Shown here in pieces: positions 17,686 to 26,291 of a stretch of 64,000 nt of DNA. The notes beneath the pieces were generated by a model. It did not search any database. It saw nothing but the letters and a program-made list of their open reading frames with translations, and was not told where the DNA came from. The DNA lies in the NCBI RefSeq assembly GCF_051414135.1, contig NZ_JBLKOA010000008.1:41506-105505 (forward strand), given 5' to 3'. Source of the DNA: Halovenus halobia (lineage in GTDB: Archaea; Halobacteriota; Halobacteria; Halobacteriales; Haloarculaceae). Numbering within the stretch: the stretch's first letter is position 1; each line of letters begins with the position of its first letter. The translations under genes and the position numbers were made by a program.

Positions 17686-18184
17686 TTTAGCACCCCTCCT
17701 CAGCTTATTTAATACATTAAAAACGGGTGCTAAGGAGGCTGACTTAGTCAAGTCCCAGTCAGAAGCTTTGGACCAAATCCGGGCACTACTACAGGATGAA
17801 CCCCTCGTAGCATTAATCGGCCCGAAAGGAGTCGGGAAAACGTTCATAGGGTGGGTGCTTTGTAATGAGTTGGACTACAAATACAACACATGGCCTATTG
17901 AGTCCCTATCTGGACCGGGTGTAGTTGTTGATGATGCCCCATCAGAACGGGTTGACGCACGGGCTGTCCGGGCCCAGTGCCGATTAAGTAACGTGAGTAA
18001 CTGCGTATATATAACCGAACATCGGATGCATAAGGCGAAAACTATACCAACTGTGACCCTAAGTCTTTCAAGCGACGAAGAAAACTCGATTATTCATAAG
18101 TGGGAGAAAATAAGTAACCGCTCTATGGAACTAACCTCTAATTCTATATTGTCAGCTAGAAAGGAGTTAAACGAATATCAATAA
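17672..18184 (+). CDS. module A gene 2: small P-loop ATPase (BrxB position)
   Basis: A 170-residue protein with Walker A GPKGVGKT (50-57) and a short Walker B-like VVVDDAP near residue 90. It is too small for a full AAA+ protein; it lacks a lid, and VYITEHRMHK near 120 may be a sensor region. The counterpart in module B has VGDIGAGKT and VVVVDNFD at the same places. It overlaps gene 1 by 14 bp and the giant ATPase by one base (TAATG), so the products are probably made in fixed ratio. It occupies the place of brxB, although BrxB is not known for a P-loop. Confidence 0.75.
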   Translation: MTSYSLAPLLSLFNTLKTGAKEADLVKSQSEALDQIRALLQDEPLVALIGPKGVGKTFIGWVLCNELDYKYNTWPIESLSGPGVVVDDAPSERVDARAVRAQCRLSNVSNCVYITEHRMHKAKTIPTVTLSLSSDEENSIIHKWEKISNRSMELTSNSILSARKELNEYQ

Positions 18185-21100
18185 TGAGTTCTTCAAACCA
18201 ACTATCACGTCTGGAAGAGATCGCAAAAAAAGAGGAAGTTGTAGACACGGTCCAAGCACGCCATTTACGAGAGCAACCTCGGGAAGTAGAGCAGACGTAT
18301 CGTGATCATCTACGGACACATTTATCGCTTGGAGACAGTTCTGGCACCGAGGATCAACTCCTCTCTAATCTTGAAAACCAAGAGGGATCGATAGGAATAA
18401 TTGCTGGCAAATACGCGTACGGGAAAACAAGTACATCAATTAGCTTCTGGGCAAGCTGCGAAGACGCGGGATATGTTGCCGTCCCGCCGTTTATTCTATC
18501 GTCGTTAGCCGATCTGATGGATGCGACCACCGGATGGCTAAACCACAAGCTGGGGGACCGTTTCTCGAACCGCATCCAGCAAATCCATGAGAAGTACCAG
18601 CAGAAAGGGGTTCAACAACTTGCGAACGAAACCGGCGAGGAGCACGACATTGACCCTGACAAAGCAAGTGAACTCATCGCTGATCTTAGCGAAAGTGGTC
18701 GAATGAACGAGGACATCCCAGCTGAAGTACTCGTTGAATATTATCTTGATGCAACTGAACTTGTACAAGACGCCGGTTACGATGGATTAGTAGTGTTCCC
18801 GGATGAGGTTCAGCAGTTTTTCAAAAAGCACTCTTACTCGGACGCTGAAGAAGAGCTACGCTCACTGATCTGGGGATTTAACCCACGGTCTGTTCCTTTT
18901 GGGATGATGTTCTCAATTCCCGATGAGCAACTTGCAGTAATAAATGAGCGGGGGGCAGACATCCTTGACCGCGTGCGGGAAAATAATCTGCTGCTGAATC
19001 TAACATCCACTTATGATCACGATTTTCCCAAAGAGCTCTGGAACCATTATGCCAAAAAATACGATTTTGAGGAGATTAAAGACGAAATTATCCCCGAAGA
19101 GACGCTGACCTCTATTGGGCAGTACGCCACGCGAGATGATCTAAGCCGCGGACCAAGAACTGTTATTGACGCGTTCGGTTTAGCGGTGACCGAATACCGT
19201 GAATCCGGCTCAACGTTTACTCCTATTAGCTTTATTGAGGCATACATCGATAACCGTCTCCGGTTTACTGAACCTCAACAAAAAGTCCGTGGTGCAGTTT
19301 CCGAAGTCGAAGCCGCTGACGTTGTCCAGACACCCAATCACAAACGCGCGATCAAGCTGATGGCCGCGTTCCCAAAGGGGGTGACAGAAGACATTGTTAG
19401 TACCTATGGACTACAGGGCGAGATGAGCGAGCTCAGTTCGGAGCTCCACGGAACGCTTCTGACATTCTATGCAGATGGATATACGCTCGTCCAAATCGTC
19501 AAAGGGGATCCAGATGTGAGTGTCGGTGGGGAAATTTTGAAAAACTTTTGGCGTGAATTCCAGGAAAATGATGAAGACGTAGCAGACGCAATTGTGGCGT
19601 TCGACAAACACGTAGTCCCAAAATTATTTCCCGAAAAGGGGCGCGGCCAATCACGAACCGGGTGGACGGTTCGTGAGTCGAACCAACTCCACAAGCATAC
19701 TATTGAAAGTTATCGTGAGGGAACCTTTGATCCCTCTTATCCACAGCGCAGCTGTTACATCCGTGTCAGTGGACGTAACAAGGACCTTGGCCGTGTAGAG
19801 TCTGAGAACAATCTTGACCGTGATGCAGATCTCACTCTCGGTTTGTTCCTTGACCATCAGTTTGTCACAGAAGAAAATATCACTGAGATTGAGAAAGACA
19901 CCAGCTATCAGTTCACTCTAAATTTAAAAGAAAGTTTGATGAAGGGTGACCTTCCTCAACGGATTCGAAAATTGAAGGACTATATGAATCCTCGCTCAGT
20001 TACACCACTCTTGATGTTGGCACTCACGTCCCGTATTGACCGTGAAATTGCTGAGTCTGATGATAATATGACGCTAGCTGAGAAGCAGTCACTTGAGAAC
20101 CTGCGTGAGAACCTGATAACGGAAACTATCGAAATTCTGTTCGACGATGAGCTGCGCGAAAACGCTCCAAATTCCCTCGATATTAGGCGTCTTCGAGACC
20201 GAATGGCTGAGGACCTGTTTCGGTCGGTGATGCGAAATCGCTATCCAGAGTATAAAACACTATACAAGGGACGGAGTATCACAAAGCTCGTTGGAGAATA
20301 TATCTCTGCGCTGGAGAGCGGCTCGCTTGATTTGGCTCTTACACAAAAACAAGGGCGTCGCCCTGTAGTCATCTCAAAGGATGCCCTCGGGGAAGCATTC
20401 AATGTAAAAAACCATTCCTCGCTCAGAAATAAGGTAACTGATAAATACGCCCAGCTTGCAGAGCTTGAGTGGGATTACGGGGATAGTTCAGATGAAGTTC
20501 GGATTACATTTGCTTTGCACCCTCTTGAGCAGGAGATTCTGGATACATTTCCCTCAGACGAGGCAGGAGCTGAACTGACGAAATCAAGCGCAAAGTCTAT
20601 AGCGAGTAATAAAGGGTATCGCGAGGAGGAATTCGAGCAAGTCCTGCGGTTACTGCAAGCTCGCCAATATCTTGACAAAGAAGGAGACCGGTTGGTTCGC
20701 ATAGAAAGTACCGTCGATAAAGAGGATATTGAGCAGGAATTGGTAGAGGTTCGTGAAACGCTGGAGACACTGACTGCCAGCAGTTCCACTCAGGAAGACC
20801 TGGAAGAGCAACTAAAGATAACGAGTACGAACTTAGAGGATACGGCTGCTGAGGAAGAAGAACGACTGGAGGAGATTCGAGAAGAAGTAACGGAACTTCG
20901 ACGGGCTGTAGAAGAAGAGTTAGAGAGCCAGTTCCGGGATCTTAAGCGAGAAATGGATGATCTGGCAGACCGTGCTTCATCGATTCAGCGTCAGAGCCAG
21001 AGTAGTATGCTCAACAAGGTCGAAATCCCTGCCACGTTTTCTCGTCATCTCAATAAGCAGCGGACAAAAATAAATAACCGCTACGAACATATTAGCTCTC

Positions 21101-22116
21101 AAGCGGAGGAAATCGAAGAACGTATTAACCGCGATCTGGGCCAATTTGACCGCGTTACGCCAGACAGCTTTGAAGAGTTGTCTGAGAAACGTTCTGAGGA
21201 AAAGAGTCGCATAGACGATTTACAAGAAGAACTCAAAGACGAAAAGAAATACAGTGACGGCTACTCAAGCTGGCGGTCATTAGCTGGTAAATCGCATGAT
21301 CTTGATGAGCGAGTTATGAGGTTTACTGACCGGTCGGGTGAAGAAGAATTTGAGACTCGGGTGAATAACCTGCTGTCCGAAATTAATGAGCGATTTTCGG
21401 AGCACGGAAAAGAATTGCTACTGCGTGCTGACACGTATGAAGACGAGCTTGCGGAAATCACGAACGACTTCGATGATCGGGTAGGCCAACAACGGCAAGC
21501 TTTCCAGTCAAAAAAGACGACTCTTGAGAACATCCTCAGCACGGCAAAAGGAAGTCATCCTGGCCTTCGTGCTCAATTTTCAGAGGCGAATCCACAACAA
21601 TCCTACGAGAATCTAGAAAATGGCTTTCGGAAGGCAATTCGGGATGAAATTCTCGCGGAACTGAGCGACTCCATTGAGGAATTGCTGAGGACCGCTAACC
21701 GTGCAGATCGGTTTCAAACGATTCCAGAAAATATTAGCTTAGATTCACTTCGAGAAGATCTAAACAATGCTAAGGAAGAACTGGAATCCTTGATGACTGA
21801 GGTTGAAACCTGGTCAATCGATGACCAGGATGAATCAATCACAACTACGGCAGAGAACATTGCTAACCTTCGTGAAAATATATCCGAACTTGAAAATGAA
21901 GTAGAGGGATTGAACCGTCCGGTTCGACCCGATTCCGATGCCCAAATTGACCTCTATAATGAACTAGAGTACGGAAGGGAAATTCAGTTAGATGAGATTC
22001 TAGAAGAGGATGACCAAAACCCAGAAAATCTTGCGAAAGATCTCGCAGGACTATTCCAACGAAACCTGCTTGATATTAAAGTTCAAAAGCGATTCCGTGA
22101 TCTCCCAGAGGAATAA
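18184..22116 (+). CDS. module A gene 3: giant P-loop ATPase with coiled coil (BrxC/PglY-like)
   Basis: A 1,310-residue ATPase. Walker A GKYAYGKT is at 75-82 and Walker B LVVFPDE at 202-208 (D207, E208). An AAA-like core runs to about 400 and includes RGPRTVIDAF, which resembles a lid or sensor-2 region. The middle (about 550-850) has winged-helix-like repeats (LTKSSAKSIASNKGYREEEFEQVLRLL). Residues about 860-1,270 are strongly coiled-coil. Length and layout match BrxC/PglY of BREX, which are large ATPases. It shares the GxYxxGKT signature with its counterpart in module B but is otherwise diverged. It is coupled by one-base overlaps at both ends. Confidence 0.8.
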   Translation: MSSSNQLSRLEEIAKKEEVVDTVQARHLREQPREVEQTYRDHLRTHLSLGDSSGTEDQLLSNLENQEGSIGIIAGKYAYGKTSTSISFWASCEDAGYVAVPPFILSSLADLMDATTGWLNHKLGDRFSNRIQQIHEKYQQKGVQQLANETGEEHDIDPDKASELIADLSESGRMNEDIPAEVLVEYYLDATELVQDAGYDGLVVFPDEVQQFFKKHSYSDAEEELRSLIWGFNPRSVPFGMMFSIPDEQLAVINERGADILDRVRENNLLLNLTSTYDHDFPKELWNHYAKKYDFEEIKDEIIPEETLTSIGQYATRDDLSRGPRTVIDAFGLAVTEYRESGSTFTPISFIEAYIDNRLRFTEPQQKVRGAVSEVEAADVVQTPNHKRAIKLMAAFPKGVTEDIVSTYGLQGEMSELSSELHGTLLTFYADGYTLVQIVKGDPDVSVGGEILKNFWREFQENDEDVADAIVAFDKHVVPKLFPEKGRGQSRTGWTVRESNQLHKHTIESYREGTFDPSYPQRSCYIRVSGRNKDLGRVESENNLDRDADLTLGLFLDHQFVTEENITEIEKDTSYQFTLNLKESLMKGDLPQRIRKLKDYMNPRSVTPLLMLALTSRIDREIAESDDNMTLAEKQSLENLRENLITETIEILFDDELRENAPNSLDIRRLRDRMAEDLFRSVMRNRYPEYKTLYKGRSITKLVGEYISALESGSLDLALTQKQGRRPVVISKDALGEAFNVKNHSSLRNKVTDKYAQLAELEWDYGDSSDEVRITFALHPLEQEILDTFPSDEAGAELTKSSAKSIASNKGYREEEFEQVLRLLQARQYLDKEGDRLVRIESTVDKEDIEQELVEVRETLETLTASSSTQEDLEEQLKITSTNLEDTAAEEEERLEEIREEVTELRRAVEEELESQFRDLKREMDDLADRASSIQRQSQSSMLNKVEIPATFSRHLNKQRTKINNRYEHISSQAEEIEERINRDLGQFDRVTPDSFEELSEKRSEEKSRIDDLQEELKDEKKYSDGYSSWRSLAGKSHDLDERVMRFTDRSGEEEFETRVNNLLSEINERFSEHGKELLLRADTYEDELAEITNDFDDRVGQQRQAFQSKKTTLENILSTAKGSHPGLRAQFSEANPQQSYENLENGFRKAIRDEILAELSDSIEELLRTANRADRFQTIPENISLDSLREDLNNAKEELESLMTEVETWSIDDQDESITTTAENIANLRENISELENEVEGLNRPVRPDSDAQIDLYNELEYGREIQLDEILEEDDQNPENLAKDLAGLFQRNLLDIKVQKRFRDLPEE

Positions 22117-23225
22117 TGCCTACAATTGATGAAGTGGTAGCGGAGGCAAAATTGCACCCCGTCGAGGTAGATGTACCGCACACATTGAGTTATCTCTTTT
22201 TAGAAGATTACGTGAATGTATTTCATGACGGTGACGTTCTGGAGTCTTACCTCAACAATCCGTCGTATGAATTTAACAAAAACGTCGTATTAAAAACACA
22301 GTCTGATGTTGGGGTCGGAAGCCAATATCCTAAGCTGAAGTTGGATCACTCCCCTATTTCGCCGCTTCTCAACAATATCATTGCAGAAAAATACGACCGA
22401 CTTTCTGACCACCTAATCACACAACGTGATATTAAATCACAAATATTGCAGCGAGTGACTGATGAAACGGTAGTGGTACTACTTATAGCGGATGGGCTTG
22501 GATATGATGACGTTCTGGGGACACAGTTGGAGGGTGAACCTTGCTTAGTGAATGGGCCGACTATAACACCAGTTGGATATCAGAATGTCGTTTATGGTCG
22601 AGACAATACCCCAATTATAGACGAACTGATAAACCGAGGGTTTGTCCAAGTTCGTGGTTATAGCTACTGGGACGAATCAACGTACAACGATTTGAATTCA
22701 AAGGTCTTTGAGAATTTCCACGAAGTGAATAGAGTTCGTACTACGGAGGAAATTCTAGAAGATCTACAAAAGAATCCGATCGGTGATGATAGAACATATA
22801 TCCAAATAAGTCGACAAGTATTAGACCGACAGGCACACGACGGAAAAGAAATTCGTACGTCTGATCATGAGCACGAAATTTCAAAACTCAATAAAGATAT
22901 TGGACAATTAAATGAAATTTTAGAAGAGCAGGTTGATTCCCATCTCATTGTCGTAACAGGCGACCATGGTATATTGTGGCGAAAAGATTTTGAACAAGAT
23001 ATGCAAATAGTTTCTACGAATGGAAAAAGCAGTATGCGATATGCCGGTCAGCAGATCGGCTTCGATGGTGGAGCGAAGCTCATTGACGCATTTGATAGTA
23101 CGTATACTGTGTTTGATTACCCGTATGCAGCATCGTCATTCGATGCAGATGAAGCAGGAACCCACGGTGGGTTATCATACTATGAGTCTTTGGTTCCCCT
23201 ACACTTTCGAGGATCACGGTGGTAA
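22116..23225 (+). CDS. module A gene 4: short PglZ-like alkaline-phosphatase-fold protein
   Basis: A 369-residue protein of the alkaline phosphatase superfamily, closest in layout to PglZ. The metal-site signatures are LLIADGLGYDD (D126), VVTGDHG (D283, H284) and THGG (H350). These are the same three blocks found in the 813-residue PglZ of module B (D502, D691-H692, H789). It lacks the long N-terminal helical part of ordinary PglZ. PglZ is a core BREX protein with nuclease or phosphodiesterase activity in some systems. The reduced size is unusual and may mean a partner role. Its ATG overlaps the giant ATPase stop (TAATG). Confidence 0.82.
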   Translation: MPTIDEVVAEAKLHPVEVDVPHTLSYLFLEDYVNVFHDGDVLESYLNNPSYEFNKNVVLKTQSDVGVGSQYPKLKLDHSPISPLLNNIIAEKYDRLSDHLITQRDIKSQILQRVTDETVVVLLIADGLGYDDVLGTQLEGEPCLVNGPTITPVGYQNVVYGRDNTPIIDELINRGFVQVRGYSYWDESTYNDLNSKVFENFHEVNRVRTTEEILEDLQKNPIGDDRTYIQISRQVLDRQAHDGKEIRTSDHEHEISKLNKDIGQLNEILEEQVDSHLIVVTGDHGILWRKDFEQDMQIVSTNGKSSMRYAGQQIGFDGGAKLIDAFDSTYTVFDYPYAASSFDADEAGTHGGLSYYESLVPLHFRGSRW

Positions 23226-23227
23226 AA

Positions 23228-24406
23228 ATGGAGAATAGCGTCGACTTATTCATTGGAAAAGACGCAGAGGACGACTCAGAAACATATATCGATGGCTCAC
23301 ACTCACGGGCAGTCTTCATCTGTGGCAAGAGAGGGAGTGGGAAAAGTTATTCTATGGGCGATGTGATGGAAGAGGTTACGGATCACACTGACAACGTGGT
23401 CCCGTTGGTAGTGGACCCGATGGGAATCTACTGGACGATGGTGGAAGGCAACGAAGAGCAGCAGGACTTGTTGTGGAACTATGGACTTCAGACACAATCT
23501 TATGATGTAAATCTGCTTGTTCCAGGCGATCCTAGCGCCCGCTATGGGGATGATATTCTGCGAGAAATGGAACGTCGTGGGCTCGAAGTGAGTTCAGTTC
23601 GGATTAATCCGTCCGACATCTCTCCAGATGGTTGGTGCGATCTTTTTGACCTAAATATAAATAAGCCAATGGGTATCACTCTATACCGAGCTATTAGAGA
23701 TCTATCTCGGAAGCACGGGGACGAATTCTACCTTGACGATATCATCTCGGCAGTAGAGGGTGATGCGAATGCGAATGAGAGAACCCAAGAGGCACTACTG
23801 AACCGTCTGGAGATGGCCCGGGACTGGGACTTATTCAGCACTTCCTACGAGCCGATCTGGGATAGATTAGATGAAAACAGCGTAAATGTTCTGGATCTTA
23901 GCATCATTGAGCCTGGTAAATATGGACTACGCAACCTCGTGGTATCTGTCCTAACTAGAGATCTGTTCAATCGTCGGATCGAAGCACGCAAACGAGAAGA
24001 ACTCAATATTGGTGTCGATATTCCCAAGGTGTGGCTGTTTATTGACGAGGCACATAATTTCGTCCCCAGTGGACAACAGTCCTTGTCAAAAGATATCCTG
24101 ATTCGTTGGGTAAAGGAAGGGCGCCAGCCTGGGGTGTCAATTACGGTGGCAACGCAACAACCGTCCGCCATCGATCACGAAATGTTATCTCAGTGTGATA
24201 TAATTCTCTGCCACAAGATTACAACGAGGGAGGATATTAAAGAAATGAACCGACTTTCACAGGACTATATGGGCAGCGAACTCAAGACATATATTCAAAA
24301 ACTGGATCGCGTCGGGGAAGCAGTCTACGTAGATGACGAGGATGAGAGCGTATCGATTGTGCAAATGCGACCTCGTCGAAGTCGCCACGGTGGTGGGGAA
24401 AGCTAA
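23228..24406 (+). CDS. HerA/FtsK-like DNA translocase ATPase
   Basis: A 392-residue P-loop ATPase of the HerA (DUF87) type. Walker A GKRGSGKS is at 33-40, Walker B VWLFIDEAHNF with D273 and E274, and the later ITVATQQPSAIDHEMLSQCD segment matches HerA sensor/arginine-finger motifs. It has a short N-terminal beta region but no long HAS-barrel. I use the ATG at 23228, 2 bp after the PglZ-like stop; a GTG three codons upstream overlaps that gene. HerA-like ATPases appear as motors in several defence systems. It lies between the two four-gene modules and presumably serves both. It is distinct from the herA of the NurA operon. Confidence 0.85.
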   Translation: MENSVDLFIGKDAEDDSETYIDGSHSRAVFICGKRGSGKSYSMGDVMEEVTDHTDNVVPLVVDPMGIYWTMVEGNEEQQDLLWNYGLQTQSYDVNLLVPGDPSARYGDDILREMERRGLEVSSVRINPSDISPDGWCDLFDLNINKPMGITLYRAIRDLSRKHGDEFYLDDIISAVEGDANANERTQEALLNRLEMARDWDLFSTSYEPIWDRLDENSVNVLDLSIIEPGKYGLRNLVVSVLTRDLFNRRIEARKREELNIGVDIPKVWLFIDEAHNFVPSGQQSLSKDILIRWVKEGRQPGVSITVATQQPSAIDHEMLSQCDIILCHKITTREDIKEMNRLSQDYMGSELKTYIQKLDRVGEAVYVDDEDESVSIVQMRPRRSRHGGGES

Positions 24407-24407
24407 A

Positions 24408-24884
24408 ATGTCGTTACAGGGACCAACTATTGAAGTAGCGGATCACCCACAGATTGACGAGATTCAGTCCTTGTTTAACCAAGAGCAAATCAAAGAAGAG
24501 ATTCATTGGTTCACGTACCGGGATGCCCTAGAACGAGCGGTACGTCGAGGTGACCGGGCGATATTTTATATAGCTAATGCAGACAATGATATCATAGCTG
24601 CATCCATGGTTTGGTGCGAATCGAGGGTTTTGGAAAAAAACCAAGGTCAAATCAGGCTGATTGCCGTCCATCCGGACGCTAGAGGCCAGGGTCTTGGCCG
24701 AGCCTTGGTCCGTGAGTCTGAACGATTTGCAGCCGATCATAATAAACAAACAATGATTGCGGAAGTGAGCGCTGGCACTAGGGCAAAGGATTTTTGGGAG
24801 AAGGTTGGGTACAGCGAAGTCTCCCATCGATCAACAGAGAATGGCCGTGAAATGGTACTTATGGAGAATGATTTGAATGACTGA
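24408..24884 (+). CDS. GNAT family N-acetyltransferase
   Basis: A 158-residue GNAT protein. The acetyl-CoA-binding motif A is clear: LIAVHPDARGQGLGRALV, followed by the FWEKVGYSEV motif B region. It would transfer an acetyl group to an amine, such as a protein N-terminus, lysine or small molecule. The ATG at 24408 sits one base after the HerA-like stop, and the end overlaps module B gene 1 by 8 bp, so it is embedded in the operon. An amine-bearing 7-deazaguanine (preQ1) or a system protein could be the substrate; this is speculation. Confidence 0.85.
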   Translation: MSLQGPTIEVADHPQIDEIQSLFNQEQIKEEIHWFTYRDALERAVRRGDRAIFYIANADNDIIAASMVWCESRVLEKNQGQIRLIAVHPDARGQGLGRALVRESERFAADHNKQTMIAEVSAGTRAKDFWEKVGYSEVSHRSTENGREMVLMENDLND

Positions 24885-25683
24885 CCTACATTTTGCAGGT
24901 ATTACCGAGTCTGCAAAGTCACAGCACGTCCGAGCGCGGAGTCGGGAGAACCTTCGTCAGTATATCGAAGTAGTTCATCATACCGGTGAAGAAGTGAATT
25001 ATGACCGAGATGCAATGTTGGACCGATTCCAGTCATATGCTGGTGAGACGCGAGAATCAGCAAAAGAGACAAATGCATTCATAAAAAAACTAGGCTTTCT
25101 TGACAGAAAGAATAAGCCAACTACGGCAGGGAAATTTGCGGGAGAGGTAGCTGCGCAAAGTCGGATAGATCTCCTTAGAGATATATTTATTCAGCACTTT
25201 CGCGCGATGCCAACAATTGCCTATACTCTTGATATTATGCTGGATTTTGGTGGAGTCTTAACTTCCGAAGAGATCCATAGCGAGATGGTTAAAATTGCGA
25301 CCACGGATTCAAGCTCCCAGTCCAATTCGGTTCGAAATGCGCTGAACCTATTGGAGGAATTCACAGCTGTAAAAAAAGTTGATAATGGCTATGAATACAT
25401 CCAACGAACTCAACCTACACTAGAGGCAGTCCCCTATGGCATTTTCCTTCTGGGTATGGACAAGACGACGATCGATGCACCCGTACTCAGAGAAAGGCTC
25501 CCTCGTCTGGTGCATTGTGAAGCGGAGAGTTGTGAAAGATTGATGAAAAAAGCCCAGAAGAGATACAATCTATTTACTTATCGAACAACGGGAGACACCT
25601 CCCGGACAACTCCATTCGGAGGGGTTTTTGAAGTTCAAGTTGGTGATGGATTGTTCAATTCACTAAGGGATAATTTATTATGA
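24877..25683 (+). CDS. module B gene 1: double winged-helix protein (BrxA position)
   Basis: A 268-residue protein, a paralogue of the first gene of module A by pattern: FIKKLGFL at about 69-75 followed by KPTTAGKFAGE, a second unit SVRNALNLLEEFTAVKKV near 165, and a tail ending FNSLRDNLL. It probably binds DNA or the large ATPase. Its ATG overlaps the GNAT gene by 8 bp. Identity between the two copies looks low, so they are probably old duplicates with separate roles, not a recent repeat. Confidence 0.75.
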   Translation: MTDLHFAGITESAKSQHVRARSRENLRQYIEVVHHTGEEVNYDRDAMLDRFQSYAGETRESAKETNAFIKKLGFLDRKNKPTTAGKFAGEVAAQSRIDLLRDIFIQHFRAMPTIAYTLDIMLDFGGVLTSEEIHSEMVKIATTDSSSQSNSVRNALNLLEEFTAVKKVDNGYEYIQRTQPTLEAVPYGIFLLGMDKTTIDAPVLRERLPRLVHCEAESCERLMKKAQKRYNLFTYRTTGDTSRTTPFGGVFEVQVGDGLFNSLRDNLL

Positions 25684-25713
25684 TAGGCTGTGGAAGTTAT
25701 ATTCGGCTTAATA

Positions 25714-26289
25714 ATGCGAAGCGAACTCTGGAGCCGCCCTGAGCAATACTCTTTGACGGAGCATCAACAGGGTTTGATTTCAAGTCTTTCCCCTGAGGAA
25801 GACACCAGAATTGTCGGTGACATTGGCGCAGGAAAGACGTTTGCAGTTAGGCATTTTCTCCGAGAAAAGGATATAAATTTTAGGTACTTTACGGCGTCAG
25901 AGCTATACCGCAAAAACCACAATATTGGTGATGAAGTTGACGACACGATTGATGTCGTTGTGGTCGACAACTTTGATGTGATTCCCGAGCAGCGCTCTTA
26001 TTTGGAGGCAATACACGAAACGGTCGAACTTGAGCTTGCAGCATTTGACAGATCGATCTGGTTAATTCTACCATCTTGGTACCAGAATGACTGGTTCGAT
26101 ACCGTTATCGAAAATATGCTGTGCATTGAACTCGACCGTTCGCAGATCAATCGATTAACAATAGATCATGTCGTGAAAAATCTGAATAAATTGCACGATG
26201 GGCGCGAAGTCAGCCTTGACCTGAGTGCTCCGAGTGTTGCCTACGGTTACCACACAATCGTTCAAACCTTCGAAGAAATTGTAGAATAA
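25714..26289 (+). CDS. module B gene 2: small P-loop ATPase (BrxB position)
   Basis: A 191-residue protein with Walker A GDIGAGKT (35-42) and Walker B-like VVVVDNFD near 90. It has no clear lid domain. ILPSWYQNDWFDTVIENML may be a sensor or partner surface. I use the ATG at 25714; a GTG eight codons upstream (25690) has no better ribosome site. It is the counterpart of the 170-residue ATPase of module A. It lies 2 bp before the giant ATPase gene. Confidence 0.75.
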   Translation: MRSELWSRPEQYSLTEHQQGLISSLSPEEDTRIVGDIGAGKTFAVRHFLREKDINFRYFTASELYRKNHNIGDEVDDTIDVVVVDNFDVIPEQRSYLEAIHETVELELAAFDRSIWLILPSWYQNDWFDTVIENMLCIELDRSQINRLTIDHVVKNLNKLHDGREVSLDLSAPSVAYGYHTIVQTFEEIVE

Positions 26290-26291
26290 TC

